Positions 1 to 9,266 of a DNA stretch of 64,000 nt are shown in pieces. Position 1 is the stretch's first letter; each line of letters begins with the position of its first letter. The notes below the pieces were generated by a model, which saw only the letters and a program-made list of their open reading frames with translations, was not told the origin of the DNA and did no database searches. The DNA comes from Streptococcus mitis. GTDB lineage: Bacteria > Bacillota > Bacilli > Lactobacillales > Streptococcaceae. A program made the position numbers and the translations under genes. Location of the stretch: the NCBI RefSeq assembly GCF_023109105.1, contig NZ_JALDTZ010000003.1, forward strand, positions 62,001 through 126,000. Direction: 5' to 3'.

Positions 1-57
1 ATTCCTAAGTTTTTCTTTTCGGAAATATTGTACCCAGACAATTATAAATTTTCTAGC

Positions 58-86
58 TTGTTACGAGACTAATTTCTTGATAAAAT
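58..86 (+). promoter_or_regulatory. truA promoter (possibly leaderless)
   Basis: TTGTTA at 58-63 and TAAAAT at 81-86 are separated by 17 bases. Transcription would start near base 93-94, which is the truA ATG itself. There is no convincing ribosome binding site before the ATG, so a leaderless mRNA is plausible. Bases 1-57 show nothing else. Confidence 0.5.
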
Positions 87-93
87 AGAAGTC

Positions 94-843
94 ATGACGA
101 GATATAAAGCAACTATTTCCTATGATGGTTATGCCTTTGCTGGTTTTCAGCGCCAGCCTCATGCGCGTAGCGTTCAGGAAGAAATTGAAAAAACCTTGAC
201 TAGATTGAATAAGGGGCAAGCCCTTACTGTTCACGGTGCTGGTAGGACAGATAGTGGGGTTCATGCTCTAGGACAGGTCATTCATTTTGACCTTCCTTAT
301 CGGATGGATGAGGAGAAGCTCCGTTTTGCTCTGGACACCCAGTCCCCTGAAGATATTGATGTGATTTCGATTGAGCTTGTGGCAGATGATTTTCATTGCC
401 GTTATGCCAAGCATAGCAAGACCTACGAGTTTATCGTGGATAGGGGGCGTCCAAAAAATCCTATGCGCCGTCACTATGCCACTCACTTTCCCTATCCGCT
501 TGATGTGGAACGGATGCAGGTTGCAATCAAAAAGCTTGAGGGAACCCATGATTTTACAGGTTTTACAGCTTCGGGGACTAGTGTGGAGGATAAGGTTCGT
601 ACCATTACAGAAGCTAGTTTAATAGTTGATGAGACAGGTCAGTTTTTGACTTTTACCTTTTCAGGAAATGGTTTCTTGTATAAGCAGATTCGTAATATGG
701 TGGGGACACTGCTCAAAATCGGAAACAACCGTATGCCAGTAGAGCAGATTGACCTGATCTTGGAGAAAAAGGACAGGCAACTTGCAGGTCCGACGGCAGC
801 ACCAAATGGTTTGTATTTAAAGGAGATTCGTTATGAAGAATAA
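94..843 (+). CDS. truA: tRNA pseudouridine(38-40) synthase TruA
   Basis: This 249-residue protein has the normal length of bacterial TruA, which isomerises uridines 38-40 in the anticodon arm of several tRNAs. The catalytic motif [11 protein letters not shown] is present with the nucleophile Asp53, and the C-terminal [13 protein letters not shown] block is typical of the family. The ATG at 94 gives the usual N-terminus and has almost no leader if the promoter at 58-86 is right. The last codons overlap the next gene by 11 bases, so truA, the kinase and the ECF component are translated as one operon. Identity is secure. Confidence 0.96.
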   Translation: MTRYKATISYDGYAFAGFQRQPHARSVQEEIEKTLTRLNKGQALTVHGAGRTDSGVHALGQVIHFDLPYRMDEEKLRFALDTQSPEDIDVISIELVADDFHCRYAKHSKTYEFIVDRGRPKNPMRRHYATHFPYPLDVERMQVAIKKLEGTHDFTGFTASGTSVEDKVRTITEASLIVDETGQFLTFTFSGNGFLYKQIRNMVGTLLKIGNNRMPVEQIDLILEKKDRQLAGPTAAPNGLYLKEIRYEE

Positions 844-1606
844 TCGTATTTTAGCACTTTCTGGAAATGATATTTTTAGTGGAGGTGGTTTATCCGCTGA
901 TTTGGCTACCTATACCTTGAACGGCTTGCACGGCTTTGTAGCAGTGACTTGCTTGACAGCCTTGACAGAAAAGGGCTTTGAAGTCTTTCCAACTGACAAT
1001 ACCATTTTTCAACATGAATTGGATAGCTTGCGTAATGTGGAGTTTGGGGGAATTAAGATTGGTCTTTTGCCGACTGTTAGTGTAGCTGAGAAGGCCTTGG
1101 ACTTTATCAAACAACGTCCAGGAGTACCTGTGGTATTGGATCCTGTCTTAGTCTGCAAGGAAACGCATGACGTGGCTGTAAGTGAACTCTGTCAAGAGTT
1201 GATTCGCTTTTTCCCTCATGTCAGTGTGATTACGCCTAATCTCCCAGAAGCAGAATTATTAGCTGGTCAGGAAATTAAAACCTTGGAAGACATGAAGGCT
1301 GCAGCGCAGAAATTACATGCCTTAGGAGCACCAGCAGTCATTATCAAGGGAGGCAATCGCCTTAGTCAGGACAAGGCTGTGGATGTCTTTTATGATGGAC
1401 AAACCTTTATAGTCCTAGAAAATCCCGTTATCCAAGGGCAAAATGCTGGTGCAGGTTGTACCTTTGCCTCTAGCATTGCCAGTCATCTAGTCAAAGGTGA
1501 TGAACTTTTATCAGCAGTAGAAAGCTCTAAGGCTTTCGTTTATCGTGCTATTGCACAAGCAGATCAGTATGGAGTAAGACAATATGAAGCAAACCAAAAC
1601 AACTAA
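833..1606 (+). CDS. pdxK: PfkB/ThiD-type pyridoxine or hydroxymethylpyrimidine kinase
   Basis: This 257-residue ribokinase-superfamily enzyme phosphorylates a vitamin precursor, either pyridoxine/pyridoxal (B6) or HMP (thiamine). It has the N-terminal substrate segment [20 protein letters not shown], the [10 protein letters not shown] block and the C-terminal anion-hole motif [12 protein letters not shown] with its reactive Cys. ThiD-like PdxK proteins of Firmicutes share these features and sequence alone does not settle the substrate. It overlaps truA by 11 bases and the following ECF S component by 23, and the S component presumably imports its substrate. Family is certain; the pdxK rather than thiD assignment is inference. 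Confidence 0.85.
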   Translation: MKNNRILALSGNDIFSGGGLSADLATYTLNGLHGFVAVTCLTALTEKGFEVFPTDNTIFQHELDSLRNVEFGGIKIGLLPTVSVAEKALDFIKQRPGVPVVLDPVLVCKETHDVAVSELCQELIRFFPHVSVITPNLPEAELLAGQEIKTLEDMKAAAQKLHALGAPAVIIKGGNRLSQDKAVDVFYDGQTFIVLENPVIQGQNAGAGCTFASSIASHLVKGDELLSAVESSKAFVYRAIAQADQYGVRQYEANQNN

Positions 1607-2045
1607 AATCGCCTTTGTATCCCTATTGACCGCCCTTTCTGTGGTTCTAGGCTATTTCTTAAAAATTCCAACACCGACAGGTATTCTAACCCTTTTAGAT
1701 GCGGGTGTCTTCTTTGCGGCCTTTTACTTTGGTAGTCGTGAAGGGGCTGTAGTCGGAGGACTAGCAGGTTTCTTGATTGACCTCTTATCAGGCTACCCTC
1801 AGTGGATGTTCTTTAGCTTGGTCAACCATGGCTTGCAGGGATTTTTCGCAGGATTTAAAGGAAAAACTCAGTGGCTAGGTCTTGTCTTAGCAACGATTGC
1901 CATGGTAGGGGGCTACGCCTTGGGTTCTACTTTGATGAATGGCTGGGCAGCAGCCCTACCAGAAATTCTACCAAATTTCATGCAAAATATAGTAGGGATG
2001 ATTGTAGGATTTATTCTTAGTCAAAGTATCAAGAAGATTAAGTAA
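1584..2045 (+). CDS. ECF transporter substrate-binding S component
   Basis: This 153-residue integral membrane protein has about five hydrophobic segments and the S-component look: a basic N-terminus followed by AFVSLLTALSVVLGYFLKIP, a GxLTLLDAGVFFAAFYFG block and a SGYPQWMF loop. S components bind a vitamin and dock on a shared EcfAA'T energy module encoded elsewhere. Its start lies inside the preceding kinase gene, with GGAG about ten bases upstream. Linkage to a B6/HMP kinase suggests a pyridoxine or hydroxymethylpyrimidine substrate. This is an inference, since S components are poorly conserved. Confidence 0.8.
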   Translation: MKQTKTTKIAFVSLLTALSVVLGYFLKIPTPTGILTLLDAGVFFAAFYFGSREGAVVGGLAGFLIDLLSGYPQWMFFSLVNHGLQGFFAGFKGKTQWLGLVLATIAMVGGYALGSTLMNGWAAALPEILPNFMQNIVGMIVGFILSQSIKKIK

Positions 2046-2057
2046 AGAGGCTGAGTC

Positions 2058-2138
2058 AAAAATCTTTCAAATATGAAAAACGCATAGTATCAAGTGTTGA
2101 AAGCTTGATACTATGCGTTTTATTGTGGGAAGATTTTT
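2058..2138. repeat. Palindromic element with nested stems, also bidirectional terminator
   Basis: An 18-bp perfect stem (2077-2094 with 2104-2121) lies inside an outer inverted repeat (2058-2068 with 2129-2138). It sits between the convergent ECF gene and pepQ and has T-tracts on both sides, so it can terminate from both directions. A diverged second copy occurs at 39203-39283, which points to a small mobile palindromic repeat rather than an ordinary terminator. Confidence 0.75.
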
Positions 2139-2146
2139 AAATAATT

Positions 2147-3229
2147 TTAATCAAAATAAAGTAAATCTTTGCTGGTGCTTGTAAAGAGGTCAAAGCCATC
2201 TTTGGTAACAACACCGCAGTCTTCGATACGAACACCGACTTTACCAGGGATATAGATACCTGGTTCAACAGAGAAGCACATGCCTTCTTCGATGACCATG
2301 TCGTTTCCTTCCATGATAGATGGGAATTCGTGGACATCCATACCGATACCATGACCGAGACGGTGGTTGAAGTACTCGCCGTAACCAGCTTTTTCGATAA
2401 CCTCACGGGCAGCGCGGTCCACTTCATGGGCAGTCACTCCTGGCTTGATAAAGTTAAGAGCAGCTTGTTGGGCTTCAAGAGTCAAGTTATAAATGTCTTT
2501 CTTGAATTGGTCTGGTTTACCAACAGCGACTGTACGAGTCATATCTGAAGCATAGCCGTTGACGAGGACACCAAGGTCAAAGAGTAGAAGAGCATCATTT
2601 TCAACCTTGTTAGCTGCTGGAATACCGTGTGGATTTGCAGCATTATCACCAGTCAAGACCATAGTATCAAAGCTCATTTCATAGCCTTCACGCTTCATAG
2701 CAAAGTCAATTTGGGCGATGATATCTGTCTCAGTCTTATCAAGAGAAATATTGTCAAAACCAACCTTAACAGCCTTATCAGCATAGAGACCTGCAACCAT
2801 CATTTTTTGCACTTCGTCAGCTGATTTGAGGAGGCGCATGCGTTGGATGAGAGGAGTGAGGTTTTCAAACTCGGCTGTTTCAAAAACTGTCTTCAAGCCA
2901 TGGTATTTGGACAAGATAAGATTGTCAAACTCAACAGCGACACGTTTGAAGTCAAGTTGTGGAAGAGCATGTTTCATTTTTTGCCATGGATTTTCAGAAT
3001 CCACATAGCCCACAACTGGGAAGGAAACAGTGCTGCTTGCACGCTCAACCTCAAGGGCAGGGACAAATAGGAGGGGTTCCTGATCTGCTAGGACAAAAAG
3101 GAACATTTGGCGTTCATGGGGATCACTGTAAAAGCCAGTGAGGTAATTGATTGTGACGGGGTCAGATACGACAGCGACGTCTAGTTTTTCTGATTCAAGA
3201 TATGTTACGATTTGTTGTAATTTAGACAT
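2147..3229 (-). CDS. pepQ: Xaa-Pro dipeptidase PepQ
   Basis: This 360-residue M24-family metallopeptidase cleaves Xaa-Pro dipeptides in the cytoplasm, part of proline recovery from imported peptides. The N-terminal creatinase-like domain (about 1-125) is followed by the pita-bread domain, whose metal ligands are all visible: Asp in LLLFDLG, Asp in GYASDMTR, His in GHGIGMDVHE, Glu in FSVEPGIY and Glu in GVRIEDCG. Length is normal. It is transcribed alone and converges on the ECF gene across the palindromic element. Confidence 0.95.
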   Translation of the reverse strand: MSKLQQIVTYLESEKLDVAVVSDPVTINYLTGFYSDPHERQMFLFVLADQEPLLFVPALEVERASSTVSFPVVGYVDSENPWQKMKHALPQLDFKRVAVEFDNLILSKYHGLKTVFETAEFENLTPLIQRMRLLKSADEVQKMMVAGLYADKAVKVGFDNISLDKTETDIIAQIDFAMKREGYEMSFDTMVLTGDNAANPHGIPAANKVENDALLLFDLGVLVNGYASDMTRTVAVGKPDQFKKDIYNLTLEAQQAALNFIKPGVTAHEVDRAAREVIEKAGYGEYFNHRLGHGIGMDVHEFPSIMEGNDMVIEEGMCFSVEPGIYIPGKVGVRIEDCGVVTKDGFDLFTSTSKDLLYFD

Positions 3230-3304
3230 ATGCTACCTTCTTTCTACCCCTCTATTTTGGCAAAAAATGAGAGAAAATGCAAGGGAGAAGGGTAAAAGAA
3301 AAGA

Positions 3305-3334
3305 CAAAAAAACTCCGACAAGATAACGGAGTTC
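3305..3334 (-). terminator. Terminator after murT-gatD
   Basis: On the minus strand AACTCCG (3327-3333) pairs with CGGAGTT (3311-3317) over a 9-base loop and is followed by a run of T. It closes the murT-gatD operon. Confidence 0.85.
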
Positions 3335-3355
3335 TTTGATATGGTTTTTCTTGGT

Positions 3356-4138
3356 TTAAGAAAAGTCAGCTTTGCTTTTGACGTCGCTGTATTCTTCAGC
3401 GATTTCTTGACTGAGAATATCTTCATAGGCAGGGAGTTGGATGTCCTGACCATATTTCTTCTTGAGGGCGGTAGTGACTAGGCGATAGGCCAGATTGGCA
3501 TTGCGAGAGAGGATAGGTCCGTGGAAGTAGGAACCAAAGACATTCTTATAATGAACCCCTTCGCCGACTTTTTCTTCATTGTTTCCATTTCCATAGACAA
3601 CCTGTCCTAGTGGTTTTTGGTCATCTGAGAGGAAGGTACGTCCTTGGTGGTTTTCAAATCCATAGTAGGTTTCATTGAAATCTTCATTGTGAATCTTGAT
3701 GTCCCCGATAAAACGGTTGTTGGTCTGATTGAGGGTGTAGTGGCCCATGACCCCTAGTCCTTCGATACGTCTCCCTGAAGCTTCGACATAATATTGCCCC
3801 AATAGTTGGAAACCACCGCAGATAGCCAGAACCACACCGTCGTTTTGGATGTAGTTGTCAATGCTTTCTTTTTTGGCAGGTAGGTCGTCTGCAATAATAC
3901 TTTGTTCAAAGTCTTGACCACCACCGAAAAAGGCGATGTCATAGTGGTTTTCATCAAAATCATCATGAAGTGAGACGATGTCAACCGTCACATGGGCCCC
4001 TAGTTTTTCAGCCACATACTTGAGCATGAGGATATTTCCATTGTCCCCGTAGGTATTCATGAGGTTTCCATAGAGGTGGGCAATGTTGAGCTGATAAGGG
4101 TAATTGCCAGCTTTTGAGGAAAGTGAAGTATAAACCAT
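3356..4138 (-). CDS. gatD: Lipid II isoglutaminyl synthase, glutaminase subunit GatD
   Basis: This 260-residue class I glutamine amidotransferase-like protein supplies ammonia to MurT for amidation of the alpha-carboxyl of D-Glu in lipid II. The nucleophile is Cys107 in [12 protein letters not shown], preceded by the FGGGQD block, and the C-terminal SYFHGPIL segment carries the catalytic His. Start and stop overlap murT as TAATG, so the two are translationally coupled, as in staphylococci and pneumococci where the heterodimer is essential. Identity is secure. Confidence 0.95.
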   Translation of the reverse strand: MVYTSLSSKAGNYPYQLNIAHLYGNLMNTYGDNGNILMLKYVAEKLGAHVTVDIVSLHDDFDENHYDIAFFGGGQDFEQSIIADDLPAKKESIDNYIQNDGVVLAICGGFQLLGQYYVEASGRRIEGLGVMGHYTLNQTNNRFIGDIKIHNEDFNETYYGFENHQGRTFLSDDQKPLGQVVYGNGNNEEKVGEGVHYKNVFGSYFHGPILSRNANLAYRLVTTALKKKYGQDIQLPAYEDILSQEIAEEYSDVKSKADFS

Positions 4139-5481
4139 TAGTTCATCTCCTTTCTAACAATCTGACGACTAGCCAGTAGTTCGCGGAATTCAAGCATAGC
4201 AGTATAGGTAGCCAGAATATAAGCATGCTTGCAGTCTTGATTTTCAATGGTCTTAAGAACTTGTTCCAGACTACTTGTTTCAGTAATTTTATCAGCTGGA
4301 TAGCCAGTTACTCGTAGACGACGTGCGATTTCAGAATGGCGAACACCGCCAGCGTTGATTTCAGGGATGTCCATATCAGTGATTTGTTCAAAATCAGCGT
4401 CCCAGATCCAGCTAGTGTCAATTCCGTCTGCATAGTTGGCATTGAGGAGGACAGATAGGCTAAATGGATAAGGTGCTAGTTTGATCATTTCTATAGCTTG
4501 GGTCGCACCGACTGGATTTTTAATCAAGACGAGGGTACATTCCTTGTCCCCGATATGGAAGGTTTCTTGACGTCCAAAGACAGCACGGCTCTTATCAAAT
4601 CCCTGTTTGATGAGTTGTGAATCTGCACCGAGGAAACGGGCAATGGCAACTGCAGCTAGGGCGTTGTAGATATTATAGAGACCACCGATTTGAATACTGT
4701 ATTCTTGTCCGTCAATGACAAAGCGAGAGCGATTGTTGGTCAACTCAACCAGTTTTGTCAAACGATAGTCCAAATCAGGACGTTTACATCCACAGCCTTC
4801 ACAGATATAGGCACCCAAGTTTGCATAAGTATTGTGCTCATATTTGAGGATGCCTTGGCAGTCAGGACAGAGGATTCCTTCGGTATTGTAGTGAGCCAGC
4901 TGGGCTGGGCCTTTCTCCAAGTCAAAACCAAAATACTGTACAGGATTTGGAATAGCTGGCTTGTAGAAAAGTGGACTGTCACCATTGAGGAGAACAGTAG
5001 CCGTAGGTACCTTATGAATAGCATCCAAAATCATCTTGTAAGTTGTGTAAATCTCACCATAGCGGTCCATCTGGTCACGGAAGATATTAGTGATAACAAA
5101 TAAGCTTGGCTGGATATAGTCACAGATACGAGATAGACTGGCTTCGTCGATTTCTAGGACGGCAATATTTTTCCCAGTTTTAGAAGATTTGGCTGTTAAG
5201 AAGGTTGTCGCAATCCCTGTAATCATGTTAGCACCGCTTGGGTTGGTCAGAACTTGACCATAAACCTCTTTTAAAATGCCGACAGTGAGGGCAGTTGTCA
5301 GGGTTTTTCCGTTGGTTCCAGTGACCACGACAATCTCGTAGTTTTTAGCTAGGTTTTGTAAAATATCTTCATCAAATTGAAGGGCAAGTTTTCCTGGGAG
5401 CGTACTTCCACGGCCAAGACGGCTTAAAATGAAGTGGGAAGAACGCCCAGTAAGAAGGCCTAAAGTAGTTTTTAATTTCAT
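4138..5481 (-). CDS. murT: Lipid II isoglutaminyl synthase, Mur-ligase-like subunit MurT
   Basis: This 447-residue member of the Mur ligase family activates the D-Glu carboxylate of lipid II with ATP. The P-loop is [15 protein letters not shown] zinc ribbon inserted in the central domain shows four Cys (CPDCQG and CEGCGC, around 4775-4880), a hallmark of MurT that is absent from MurC-F. The C-terminal DUF1727 region contacts GatD. The gene precedes gatD with a one-base overlap. Confidence 0.95.
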   Translation of the reverse strand: MKLKTTLGLLTGRSSHFILSRLGRGSTLPGKLALQFDEDILQNLAKNYEIVVVTGTNGKTLTTALTVGILKEVYGQVLTNPSGANMITGIATTFLTAKSSKTGKNIAVLEIDEASLSRICDYIQPSLFVITNIFRDQMDRYGEIYTTYKMILDAIHKVPTATVLLNGDSPLFYKPAIPNPVQYFGFDLEKGPAQLAHYNTEGILCPDCQGILKYEHNTYANLGAYICEGCGCKRPDLDYRLTKLVELTNNRSRFVIDGQEYSIQIGGLYNIYNALAAVAIARFLGADSQLIKQGFDKSRAVFGRQETFHIGDKECTLVLIKNPVGATQAIEMIKLAPYPFSLSVLLNANYADGIDTSWIWDADFEQITDMDIPEINAGGVRHSEIARRLRVTGYPADKITETSSLEQVLKTIENQDCKHAYILATYTAMLEFRELLASRQIVRKEMN

Positions 5482-5520
5482 GTTTCTATTATATCATAAA
5501 AGAGGGAAAAGACAGATTTG

Positions 5521-5625
5521 ATACTCAATGAAAATCAAAGAGCAAACTAGGAAGCTAGCCGCAGGCTGTACTTGAGTACGGCAAGGTGAAGCTGACGTAG
5601 TTTGAATTTGATTTTCGAAGAGTAT
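5521..5625 (-). repeat. BOX element, boxA-boxC form without boxB
   Basis: This 105-bp repeat has the conserved pneumococcal BOX ends (ATACTCAATGAAAATCAAAG at one end, TTTTCGAAGAGTAT at the other) and the GGCAAGGTGAAGCTGACG boxA core. There is no boxB module. It lies between murT and the flavoprotein gene, and its boxA-to-boxC orientation is on the minus strand. The same short form recurs at 8968-9072. Confidence 0.92.
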
Positions 5626-5640
5626 GAGATTTCGCAGAAA

Positions 5641-5666
5641 TGAAAACAGCCCTCAGAGGGCTGTTC
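5641..5666 (-). terminator. Terminator of the flavoprotein gene
   Basis: AACAGCCCT and AGGGCTGTT (5645-5653 and 5657-5665) form a short-looped stem followed on the minus strand by TTTT. It ends transcription of the reductase gene at 5686-7002. Confidence 0.85.
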
Positions 5667-5685
5667 GATACGATTAAATCTCAAC

Positions 5686-7002
5686 TTAAATCGCAAACAA
5701 GTCATTCAAGTTCTCAGCCAAGGTTGGGTGAGTGAAGATTTGTTTTGTGAAGTAAGTGTAAGGAATCTTGTTGTCCATAGCAACAGTAATGATGTTGATG
5801 ATTTCTTGAGAACCTTCTGAGAAGATGCTTGCTCCAAGAATTTCTTTTGTTTCAGTATTAACAACAGCTTTGAAAGCTCCTCGAAGGTCTCCGTTTACGT
5901 GACCGCGAGGCATTGCTGCAACAGGGATTTCCTTCACTGCGTATGGAAGTTTCAAATCAGCTGCTTGGCTTTCAGTCAAACCAACTTGTGAAAGTGCAGG
6001 TGTGATAAACATGGTGTTTGGTACATTGAGACGGTCTTCAAGTGTATAGCTGCCATCTCCAGCAAGGTAGCTGTAAACAACACGGAAGTCGTCAAGTGAA
6101 ATGTAAGTAAATTGAGGGCCACCGTTGACATCTCCAACTGCAAAGACACCAGGAACGTTTGTTTGACAATGTTTGTCTACTTTAATAGCACCACGTTCAG
6201 TTAGTTCAATATCTGTATTTTCAAGTTGAAGTGGTTCTACATTTGGTTTGCGTCCAGTTGAGTAGAGAAGGGCGTCGAAACGGTAAGTTTCGTTTTCAGT
6301 TACGAGGAGCACTTGGTCACCATCGTTTTTGATTTCAGTAGTGCGGATATTTTGAAGTAATTCAATACCGTCTTCTTCCATGTATTGCTTAGCAAGAGCT
6401 GCGATGGAAGGTTCTGCACGAGGTAGGAAAGTATCCAAGGCATCTAGAACTGTAACCTTGCTTCCAAGTTTGTTGTAAAGACCAGCAAATTCAAGACCGA
6501 TATTTCCTCCACCAAGAACTCCAAGTTTTTCAGGCAATTTGTCCAAGTTTTGGATACCTGTTGAGTCAAAGACGTTTTTGCTTGTAGCAAGTCCAGGGAT
6601 TGGCAAGACGTTTGAAACAGCACCAGTGTTGATGACGATTGTTTCAGCGGTCAGTTCTTTCTTTTCATCACCAGCTTGGATTTCGATGACTTTATTTGAA
6701 AGGAAGTGAGCTTCCGCATCAAAGATATCTACGCCTGTACCAGCAACAGTCGCATAGTTTTTACCGTTTAGGCGACCAGTAATCGTGTTTTTGGTAGCAA
6801 TCACTTCTTCAAAAGACAAGTCTTTCTCAGCAGCAACTAGCAAAGTTTTAGTTGGGATACAACCAATGTTGATACAAGTTCCACCGTACATAGCTTTACT
6901 ACGTTCAACGAGGGCAACTTTTTTGCCAGCTGAAGCCAATTTACCAGCTAGTGTTTTACCAGCTTTACCAAATCCGATAACGATTAAATCATAAGTTAAC
7001 AT
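5686..7002 (-). CDS. har: FAD-dependent pyridine nucleotide-disulfide oxidoreductase, hypothiocyanous acid reductase (Har/RclA type)
   Basis: This 438-residue flavoprotein has an N-terminal FAD Rossmann motif (VIGFGKAGKTLAG), the redox disulfide GGTCINIGCIPTK (Cys43, Cys48), a second NAD(P)H motif LGGGNIGLEFAGLY, the FAD motif VFAVGDVNGG and a C-terminal dimerisation domain ending FTHPTLAENLNDLF. The family includes RclA and pneumococcal Har, which detoxify hypothiocyanous acid made by host peroxidases. Assignment to Har rather than another class I reductase rests on my recollection of the pneumococcal orthologue. The gene is monocistronic. Confidence 0.85.
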   Translation of the reverse strand: MLTYDLIVIGFGKAGKTLAGKLASAGKKVALVERSKAMYGGTCINIGCIPTKTLLVAAEKDLSFEEVIATKNTITGRLNGKNYATVAGTGVDIFDAEAHFLSNKVIEIQAGDEKKELTAETIVINTGAVSNVLPIPGLATSKNVFDSTGIQNLDKLPEKLGVLGGGNIGLEFAGLYNKLGSKVTVLDALDTFLPRAEPSIAALAKQYMEEDGIELLQNIRTTEIKNDGDQVLLVTENETYRFDALLYSTGRKPNVEPLQLENTDIELTERGAIKVDKHCQTNVPGVFAVGDVNGGPQFTYISLDDFRVVYSYLAGDGSYTLEDRLNVPNTMFITPALSQVGLTESQAADLKLPYAVKEIPVAAMPRGHVNGDLRGAFKAVVNTETKEILGASIFSEGSQEIINIITVAMDNKIPYTYFTKQIFTHPTLAENLNDLFAI

Positions 7003-7171
7003 TTAGAGTTCCTCCTTTTCGACTTTCATTCTAGCACAAGAAAAAAACTTTTGCACAATTCTGCTACGCTTTAAAAAAGTTTATAAAATAGTTGAAATTT
7101 CAGCCTCATTTTCTCAAAAAATCGTTTACATGACTTTATTTTCGGATAATGCTATCTTTTAAGTTTGTCTT

Positions 7172-7181
7172 GTGTTATACT
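7172..7181 (+). promoter_or_regulatory. Extended -10 promoter of cshA
   Basis: TATACT at 7176-7181 is preceded by TGT, giving a TGn extended -10. The transcript would have a leader of about 140 bases ending in a hairpin-rich stretch (7287-7315, GGGTGGCTTCGCACCACC) just before the ribosome binding site. Bases 7003-7170 otherwise hold no visible gene. Confidence 0.55.
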
Positions 7182-7330
7182 AGATAGGTTGCAAAGAAAA
7201 CAGTACTTTTCTTTTGTGGAAAAGAAGCAACACGATTTTATATCCAGTATATGAAAATACGTCATAAAAAGAAAAGTATAAACTAAGCCCTATAGGGTGG
7301 CTTCGCACCACCTTTAGAAAGAAGAATAAC

Positions 7331-8905
7331 GTGAAATTTAATGAATTAAACTTGTCTGCTGATTTGCTAGCAGAGATTGAAAAAGCTGGTTTTGTAGAAG
7401 CCAGTCCTATCCAAGAACAAACTATTCCCTTGGCTCTAGAAGGCAAGGACGTTATTGGTCAAGCTCAGACTGGTACAGGAAAAACTGCTGCCTTTGGCTT
7501 GCCAACCCTTGAAAAAATCCGTACAGAAGAAGCGACTATCCAAGCCTTGGTCATCGCTCCAACTCGTGAACTTGCTGTCCAAAGTCAAGAGGAACTCTTC
7601 CGCTTTGGTCGTAGTAAGGGAGTCAAAGTCCGCTCAGTATATGGCGGTTCAAGTATTGAAAAACAAATTAAGGCTCTTAAATCGGGTGCCCATATCGTGG
7701 TGGGAACTCCAGGTCGCCTCTTGGACTTGATTAAACGCAAAGCCTTGAAATTACAAGATATTGAAACTCTCATCCTTGACGAAGCGGATGAAATGCTCAA
7801 CATGGGCTTCCTTGAAGATATCGAAGCTATCATTTCTCGTGTTCCTGAAAACCGTCAAACTTTGCTCTTCTCAGCAACTATGCCAGATGCTATTAAACGT
7901 ATCGGTGTTCAGTTTATGAAAGAACCTGAGCATGTCAAGATTGCTGCCAAGGAATTGACAACAGAACTGGTAGACCAGTACTATATCCGAGTTAAGGAAC
8001 AAGAAAAATTTGACACCATGACTCGTCTCATGGATGTGGAACAACCAGAACTTGCTATCGTATTTGGTCGTACAAAACGCCGTGTGGATGAATTGACTCG
8101 TGGTCTTAAAATCCGTGGTTTCCGTGCAGAAGGAATTCATGGCGACCTAGACCAAAACAAACGTCTTCGTGTCCTTCGTGACTTCAAAAATGGTAATCTT
8201 GATGTTTTGGTTGCGACAGACGTGGCAGCGCGTGGTTTGGATATTTCAGGTGTGACCCATGTCTATAACTACGATATTCCACAAGATCCTGAAAGTTATG
8301 TTCACCGTATCGGTCGTACAGGTCGTGCTGGTAAGTCAGGTCAATCTATTACTTTCGTATCACCTAATGAAATGGGCTACCTTCAAATTATTGAAAACTT
8401 GACCAAGAAACGCATGAAAGGTCTCAAACCTGCAAGTGCAGAAGAAGCCTTCCAAGCTAAAAAACAGGTAGCTCTCAAGAAAATCGAACGTGATTTTGCA
8501 GATGAAACCATTCGTGCCAACTTTGAGAAATTTGGCAAGGATGCTCGTAAGCTAGCTGCCGAATTTACTCCAGAAGAATTGGCAATGTATATCTTGAGTC
8601 TGACTGTTCAAGATCCAGATAGCCTTCCAGAAGTGGAGATTGCGCGTGAAAAACCACTACCATTTAAACCATCAGGTAATGGCTTCGGTGGTAAAGCTAA
8701 GGGAGGTCGTGGAGGCCGTCGTGGGGACGACCGTCGAGACCGTGATCGCCGTGGCAATGGTCGCCGTGATGATTTCAAAAAAGGAAGTCGTGGCAATGAT
8801 CGTTTTGATAAGGAAAAACGTTACCGTAAGGATAATAAAAAACCACGCACTACTTCAAGTGAAAAGCAAACAGGCTTTGTTATTCGTAACAAGGGCGATA
8901 AATAA
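7331..8905 (+). CDS. cshA: DEAD-box RNA helicase CshA
   Basis: This 524-residue cold-shock type helicase unwinds RNA and joins the degradosome in Firmicutes. Visible motifs in order are the Q motif (SPIQEQTIP), I (AQTGTGKT), Ia (PTRELA), II (DEAD), III (SAT) and VI (HRIGRTGRAG). The C-terminal tail from about residue 440 is rich in Arg, Gly and Asp (GGRGGRRGDDRRDRDRR), as in CshA. The start is a GTG at 7331 with an AGAAAGAAG ribosome binding site, giving the usual MKFNELNLS N-terminus. The long structured leader suggests post-transcriptional control. Confidence 0.95.
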   Translation: MKFNELNLSADLLAEIEKAGFVEASPIQEQTIPLALEGKDVIGQAQTGTGKTAAFGLPTLEKIRTEEATIQALVIAPTRELAVQSQEELFRFGRSKGVKVRSVYGGSSIEKQIKALKSGAHIVVGTPGRLLDLIKRKALKLQDIETLILDEADEMLNMGFLEDIEAIISRVPENRQTLLFSATMPDAIKRIGVQFMKEPEHVKIAAKELTTELVDQYYIRVKEQEKFDTMTRLMDVEQPELAIVFGRTKRRVDELTRGLKIRGFRAEGIHGDLDQNKRLRVLRDFKNGNLDVLVATDVAARGLDISGVTHVYNYDIPQDPESYVHRIGRTGRAGKSGQSITFVSPNEMGYLQIIENLTKKRMKGLKPASAEEAFQAKKQVALKKIERDFADETIRANFEKFGKDARKLAAEFTPEELAMYILSLTVQDPDSLPEVEIAREKPLPFKPSGNGFGGKAKGGRGGRRGDDRRDRDRRGNGRRDDFKKGSRGNDRFDKEKRYRKDNKKPRTTSSEKQTGFVIRNKGDK

Positions 8906-8909
8906 GAAA

Positions 8910-8936
8910 AAGCGGTTCAAAATGAATCGCTTTTTT
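8910..8936 (+). terminator. cshA terminator
   Basis: AAGCGGTTCA (8910-8919) pairs with TGAATCGCTT (8923-8932), followed by six T. Confidence 0.9.
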
Positions 8937-8951
8937 ATATAAGGAGACCGA

Positions 8952-9038
8952 ATGGAAAAGAAAGATAATACTCTTCGAAAATCAAATTCAAACCGCGTCA
9001 GCTTCGCCTTGCCGTACTCAAGTACAGCCTGCAGCTAG
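8952..9038 (+). pseudogene. 28-codon remnant ORF running into a BOX element
   Basis: An ATG with a strong AAGGAG site (8941-8946) opens MEKKDNTLRKSN and then continues in frame through the BOX repeat to a TAG at 9036. The good initiation region followed by repeat sequence suggests that a small gene after cshA was cut off by BOX insertion or deletion. Whether the chimeric peptide is made is unknown. Confidence 0.35.
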
Positions 9039-9072
9039 CTTCCTAGTTTGCTCTTTGATTTTCATTGAGTAT
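8968..9072 (+). repeat. BOX element, boxA-boxC form
   Basis: This 105-bp BOX copy in plus orientation is nearly the reverse complement of 5521-5625, with the same missing boxB. It lies between cshA and codY. Confidence 0.92.
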
Positions 9073-9195
9073 AAATAAAATAGATATATTATCTTCTTGT
9101 AATATTATAATACACAAAAATAGGGAGCTTGTCAATAGAAAATAAGAAATTTAATTAAAAATATTCTTGTTTTTTCAAATTGCAATTAAATAAGC

Positions 9196-9240
9196 AATTT
9201 TCAGATAATAATTGAAAATTCAAGCTGTTTATGATATAAT
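9196..9240 (+). promoter_or_regulatory. codY promoter with overlapping CodY box
   Basis: TTGAAA (9212-9217) and TATAAT (9235-9240) are 17 bases apart with a TGA extended -10. Bases 9196-9210 match the CodY consensus AATTTTCWGAAAATT at 13 of 15 positions and abut the -35, which fits negative autoregulation. Confidence 0.65.
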
Positions 9241-9266
9241 GAGAGCGATTAAATTCGAGGTGAAAA

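Noticed and set aside
2137-2427. Open frame inside pepQ on the same strand
   Set aside because: It lies wholly within the well-supported pepQ frame and has no ribosome binding site or family similarity.
8608-8796. Minus-strand Arg/Pro-rich ORF within cshA
   Set aside because: It is the complement of the Arg/Gly-rich cshA tail; the composition is a by-product of that repeat.
8968-9072. Possible CRISPR or regulatory RNA because of repeated sequence at 5521, 8968 and 12212
   Set aside because: These are dispersed BOX elements in differing orientation, with no spacers or cas genes.
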